Positions 21,702 through 23,651 of a stretch of 23,651 nucleotides of DNA are shown piece after piece; the stretch's first letter is position 1, and each line of letters begins with the position of its first letter. The DNA is from Firmicutes bacterium CAG:555. GTDB taxonomy: Bacteria; Bacillota; Clostridia; Oscillospirales; Oscillospiraceae. The DNA lies in NCBI GenBank assembly GCA_000431075.1, contig HF986878.1, forward strand, positions 1 to 23,651. Reading direction: 5' to 3'. A model generated the notes under the pieces. It did no database searches. It had not been told where the DNA came from and saw only the letters and a list, made by a program, of their open reading frames with translations. Both the position numbers and the translations under genes were made by a program.

Positions 21702-23300
21702 ATGAGTTTCATTAAAGATTTCTGGTATGGCAAGCCCCATACCGCAGAAGAAGGCGGCCGCCGTCTGGGCGACAACTACCTGCCCAAGACCGGTCTTTAC
21801 AAGCACAGAGAGTGGCGCGGTGTAAAGGACACCTTCTACTACTTCCATAACATTTGGATGTACAATTACCTGCACATGGTACTGGATGTCATGAAGTACG
21901 GCGGCCTTGTCAATTTCGTCAAGGGCGTTTGGAGATACCGCTGGGTCGGCCAGACCTACCTGCCCGTTCTCCATTGGTTCGACCGCGGCCTCGAAGGTCT
22001 GCGCGGCGAGGCTATGAGAGCTTCCGCATGGCACTACCGTGCAATGGTCAATGCAACCATCTATCAGTTCATGACCATGTTCAATGCCGACACCAGACTG
22101 CACGGCGGCAAGAAGAACGACGCATGGTATCACACCATGGCGATGAAGGAAACCACCTGGGGCGGCATGTTCTATGGCTGGAGCGACAAGTTCAAGGCAG
22201 TCTCTCTTGAGATGATCCCCTACTTCGTCACCTGCCATGTTAACAGCCACACCGTACATAACTACATCGACGCAGTTCAGTCCATCGGTCTGCCCGGCGA
22301 CCCCTGCCCGATGTGCCAGGCTGAGTCCGGCCTGTTCGTCCTCGACGATATCCCCGATTACAGCCCGTTCATGATCACCTGTAACGAAGCTTGCGACGGT
22401 TCCGTTGCAACCGCTATCCTGCAGGACTGGTTCAACGACAAGCCCCTGTACGCTCTGCAGATGCCCATGCAGTTCGATGATCCTCTCGCAAGCAAGTTCG
22501 TCCAGAAGGACATCGAGAAGTGCTGGAAGTTCATCGAGGAGCAGACCGGCGTTCCCATGAATCTCGACCTCATGTACGAGTGCATCGAGAGACAGAACGA
22601 GCTCATGAAGTTCGAGTGGGAGAAGTGGGAAGTTGCGGCAAAGACAAACTGCTACCCCATCAACGGCGTTGCTCAGGCACTGTACCGTATCTACCAGTCT
22701 CAGTTCGGCGATCTGCCCATCTGGCACGAGGTCGACGGACATGTCCGCAAGATCATGGAGAAGTGTGTCTCCAAGAAGATCAACACCTTCCCCAATACCC
22801 GTCACAGAGTTATTGCATGGTCCTGCGCACCTTTGTACTACTCCAACTGGTGCACTTGGGCATACAACTGCTGGGGCCTGAATGTTATTATCAACATGGA
22901 CTCCCTGATGTTCGATATGACCATCCGTACCGACTCCTACGAGAACATGCTGGAAGATGTTGCTCAGTACCATATGTGGGCTCCCATGCGCCGCATGGCA
23001 GTCGGCGGCATGCACCACATCTTCGAGCTGTGGGATTACATGAAGCGCTTCAACTGCGACTTCGTCATGATGTATGACCAGCTTCAGTGCAAGGGCATGC
23101 AGGGCGTCCACGGCCTGTTCGAGGACGAGTTCCGTGACAGAAATATCCCTGCTATCTGGATGCCTCACGCACTCCCCGATAGCCGTACCGTTTCCCGTGC
23201 TGAGATCCGTCGTATAATCAACGACTACATGTCCACCGTTATGCACGAAGAGCCTCTCGATCCGTCGCTCCTCGAGCTCGACGACGACATGACATGGTAA
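21702..23300 (+). CDS. 2-hydroxyacyl-CoA dehydratase-family large subunit with aromatic-rich N-terminal region
   Basis: A 532-residue protein. The C-terminal two-thirds carries PF06050-like features: GLPGDPCPMCQAESG (cysteines near 206-209), ITCNEACDGSVATAILQDWF (cysteines near 227 and 231), WSCAPLYYSNW and a late FVMMYDQLQCKGMQG segment. The first about 175 residues are unusually rich in Trp, Tyr, Phe, His and Met, and I do not recognise them in known HgdA or BcrB proteins, which are about 430-480 residues. ATG 21702 follows AGGAGGG by eight bases, one base after the stop of the previous gene (TAATATG). It probably forms the heterodimer with the preceding subunit. Membership of the family is well supported; reaction and substrate are not. 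Confidence 0.78.
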   Translation: MSFIKDFWYGKPHTAEEGGRRLGDNYLPKTGLYKHREWRGVKDTFYYFHNIWMYNYLHMVLDVMKYGGLVNFVKGVWRYRWVGQTYLPVLHWFDRGLEGLRGEAMRASAWHYRAMVNATIYQFMTMFNADTRLHGGKKNDAWYHTMAMKETTWGGMFYGWSDKFKAVSLEMIPYFVTCHVNSHTVHNYIDAVQSIGLPGDPCPMCQAESGLFVLDDIPDYSPFMITCNEACDGSVATAILQDWFNDKPLYALQMPMQFDDPLASKFVQKDIEKCWKFIEEQTGVPMNLDLMYECIERQNELMKFEWEKWEVAAKTNCYPINGVAQALYRIYQSQFGDLPIWHEVDGHVRKIMEKCVSKKINTFPNTRHRVIAWSCAPLYYSNWCTWAYNCWGLNVIINMDSLMFDMTIRTDSYENMLEDVAQYHMWAPMRRMAVGGMHHIFELWDYMKRFNCDFVMMYDQLQCKGMQGVHGLFEDEFRDRNIPAIWMPHALPDSRTVSRAEIRRIINDYMSTVMHEEPLDPSLLELDDDMTW

Positions 23301-23316
23301 TAGGAGGCAAATGAAT

Positions 23317-23526
23317 ATGAAAAAGATAGCTAAGCTGCTCGGCGTAGGCGTCGGCGCATATGCAGTACTGTTCGCAGTATTCTTCTTTGACCTTGACGGT
23401 AAGTTCCTGTTCAATGTTTTCGAGCCGTTCGTAAAAAAGCATTACGATAACATGCCTCGTAGGGATATGACTCAGATCCCTTACGATGTGAACAAGTTCC
23501 CCGACTACAAGTACGATGAAGTCTGA
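23317..23526 (+). CDS. small single-pass membrane protein in the dehydratase operon
   Basis: A 69-residue protein of unknown function. The start is ATG 23317, nine bases after AGGAGG (23302-23307); ATG 23311 is too close to the ribosome site. A basic N-terminus (KKIAKLL) leads into one hydrophobic helix (about 6-24, GVGVGAYAVLFAVFFF). A charged tail follows, with aromatic FLFNVFEPFVKKHYD and MPRRDMTQIPYDVNKFPDYKYDE. No cleavage site follows the helix, so it is probably anchored. It lies 16 bases after the large-subunit gene and is certainly co-transcribed. It may tether the dehydratase complex or an electron donor to the membrane (inference). Confidence 0.75.
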   Translation: MKKIAKLLGVGVGAYAVLFAVFFFDLDGKFLFNVFEPFVKKHYDNMPRRDMTQIPYDVNKFPDYKYDEV

Positions 23527-23545
23527 TTGTTTGAAATTTATTAAT

Positions 23546-23569
23546 CAACCCTCCGGTTTCGGAGGGTTG
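23546..23569 (+). other. hairpin without U-tract between dehydratase genes and activator gene
   Basis: A perfect 10-bp stem (CAACCCTCCG / CGGAGGGTTG) with a GTTT loop, followed by GACATCG. The lack of a U-run argues against full termination. It more likely protects the upstream mRNA 3' end or partially lowers read-through to the activator gene. Confidence 0.75.
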
Positions 23570-23611
23570 GACATCGAATAAGACAATAAATCATTTATGG
23601 AGGCAACACTA

Positions 23612-23651
23612 ATGAAATATTTTGGCGGCTGTGATGTAGGCTCTACCTACA
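23612..23651 (+). CDS. start of 2-hydroxyacyl-CoA dehydratase activator (ASKHA/BcrAD type), truncated by window end
   Basis: Only 13 codons are visible: MKYFGGCDVGSTY. The CDVGST motif matches the first phosphate-binding loop of the BcrA/BcrD/HgdC ATPase family (usually GxDxGST). GGAGG (23599-23603) precedes the ATG by eight bases. Such activators use ATP hydrolysis to inject a single electron into the dehydratase cluster. Its position after the two subunits is strong support. Length and domain content, including a possible large DUF2229-type fusion, cannot be seen. Confidence 0.7.
   Translation, partial: MKYFGGCDVGSTY

Noticed and set aside
20672..21775. A 367-codon open frame on the minus strand
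   Set aside because: It is antisense to the small dehydratase subunit and rich in Leu/Val from complementary GAG/AAC codons. No start signal.
21675..23414. A 579-codon open frame on the minus strand
   Set aside because: It is fully antisense to the dehydratase large subunit, has no ribosome site, and shows no recognisable protein features. It arises from the strong codon bias of the plus-strand genes.
1..23651. CRISPR arrays, tRNA or rRNA genes, transposases and phage genes
   Set aside because: No regularly spaced repeats, no tRNA-like cloverleaf and no transposase, integrase or phage-like protein was seen anywhere in the window.

Overview
The window looks like a chromosomal segment of a moderately GC-rich anaerobic Firmicute, most likely a gut Oscillospiraceae/Ruminococcaceae-type clostridium. 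The grounds are strong AGGAGG ribosome binding sites, consensus sigma-A promoters (TTGACA-N17-TATAAT), a CIRCE element, infC-rpmI-rplT with a Firmicute-type leader, a zinc-uptake operon led by a Fur-family regulator, glycogen genes, and an oxygen-sensitive type of 2-hydroxyacyl-CoA dehydratase system. The species assignment is inference; no rRNA or tRNA is present.

Layout. 59-2957 (+): Fur-family regulator (probably Zur) and a ZnuA-ZnuC-ZnuB zinc ABC importer, translationally coupled by ATGA/TGATG overlaps, with an operator-like 7-1-7 palindrome at the promoter and a terminator after. 3056-7178 (+): a polar amino-acid ABC importer (binding lipoprotein, permease, ATPase) followed by an M20 amidohydrolase. 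Its promoter carries ArgR/AhrC-like boxes, which points to arginine or a related amino acid. 7219-7908 (+): a secreted, membrane-anchored protein of unknown function. 7971-8559 (+): CIRCE and an Hsp20 chaperone. 8659-14316 (-): glgB-glgA-GH13 amylase, a glycogen synthesis and turnover operon read convergently with hsp20, the two sharing a bidirectional terminator. 14381-14805 (+): glyoxalase I, divergent from glgB. 14811-15008: a palindromic non-coding element. 15027-15635 (-): a tandem OB-fold single-stranded DNA-binding protein, divergent from deoC (15758-16414, +). 16411-16782 (-): a four-helix membrane protein (PF06541 type) whose stop codon overlaps that of deoC.

16845-18290 (+): infC-rpmI-rplT behind a leader with a terminator/antiterminator arrangement; infC appears to start with AUC. 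18292-18542: a second palindromic non-coding element. 18559-18846 (+): a small membrane protein. 18968-19060 (+): a possible 30-residue membrane peptide. 19111-20316 (+): an alanyl-tRNA editing protein (AlaX type) with an internal 39-bp duplication. 20392 to the right edge (+): a strong promoter driving two 2-hydroxyacyl-CoA dehydratase-family subunits, a small single-pass membrane protein and the start of the ASKHA-type activator, which runs off the window.

The most unusual part is the right-hand dehydratase cluster. Its large subunit has a long aromatic-rich N-terminal region, a small membrane protein is encoded between the dehydratase and its activator, and a hairpin without a U-tract separates the abundant-enzyme genes from the activator gene. 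The other items worth checking are the ArgR-like control of the transporter operon, the two palindromic elements, the phosphorylase-like segment at the start of the GH13 protein, and the AUC start of infC.
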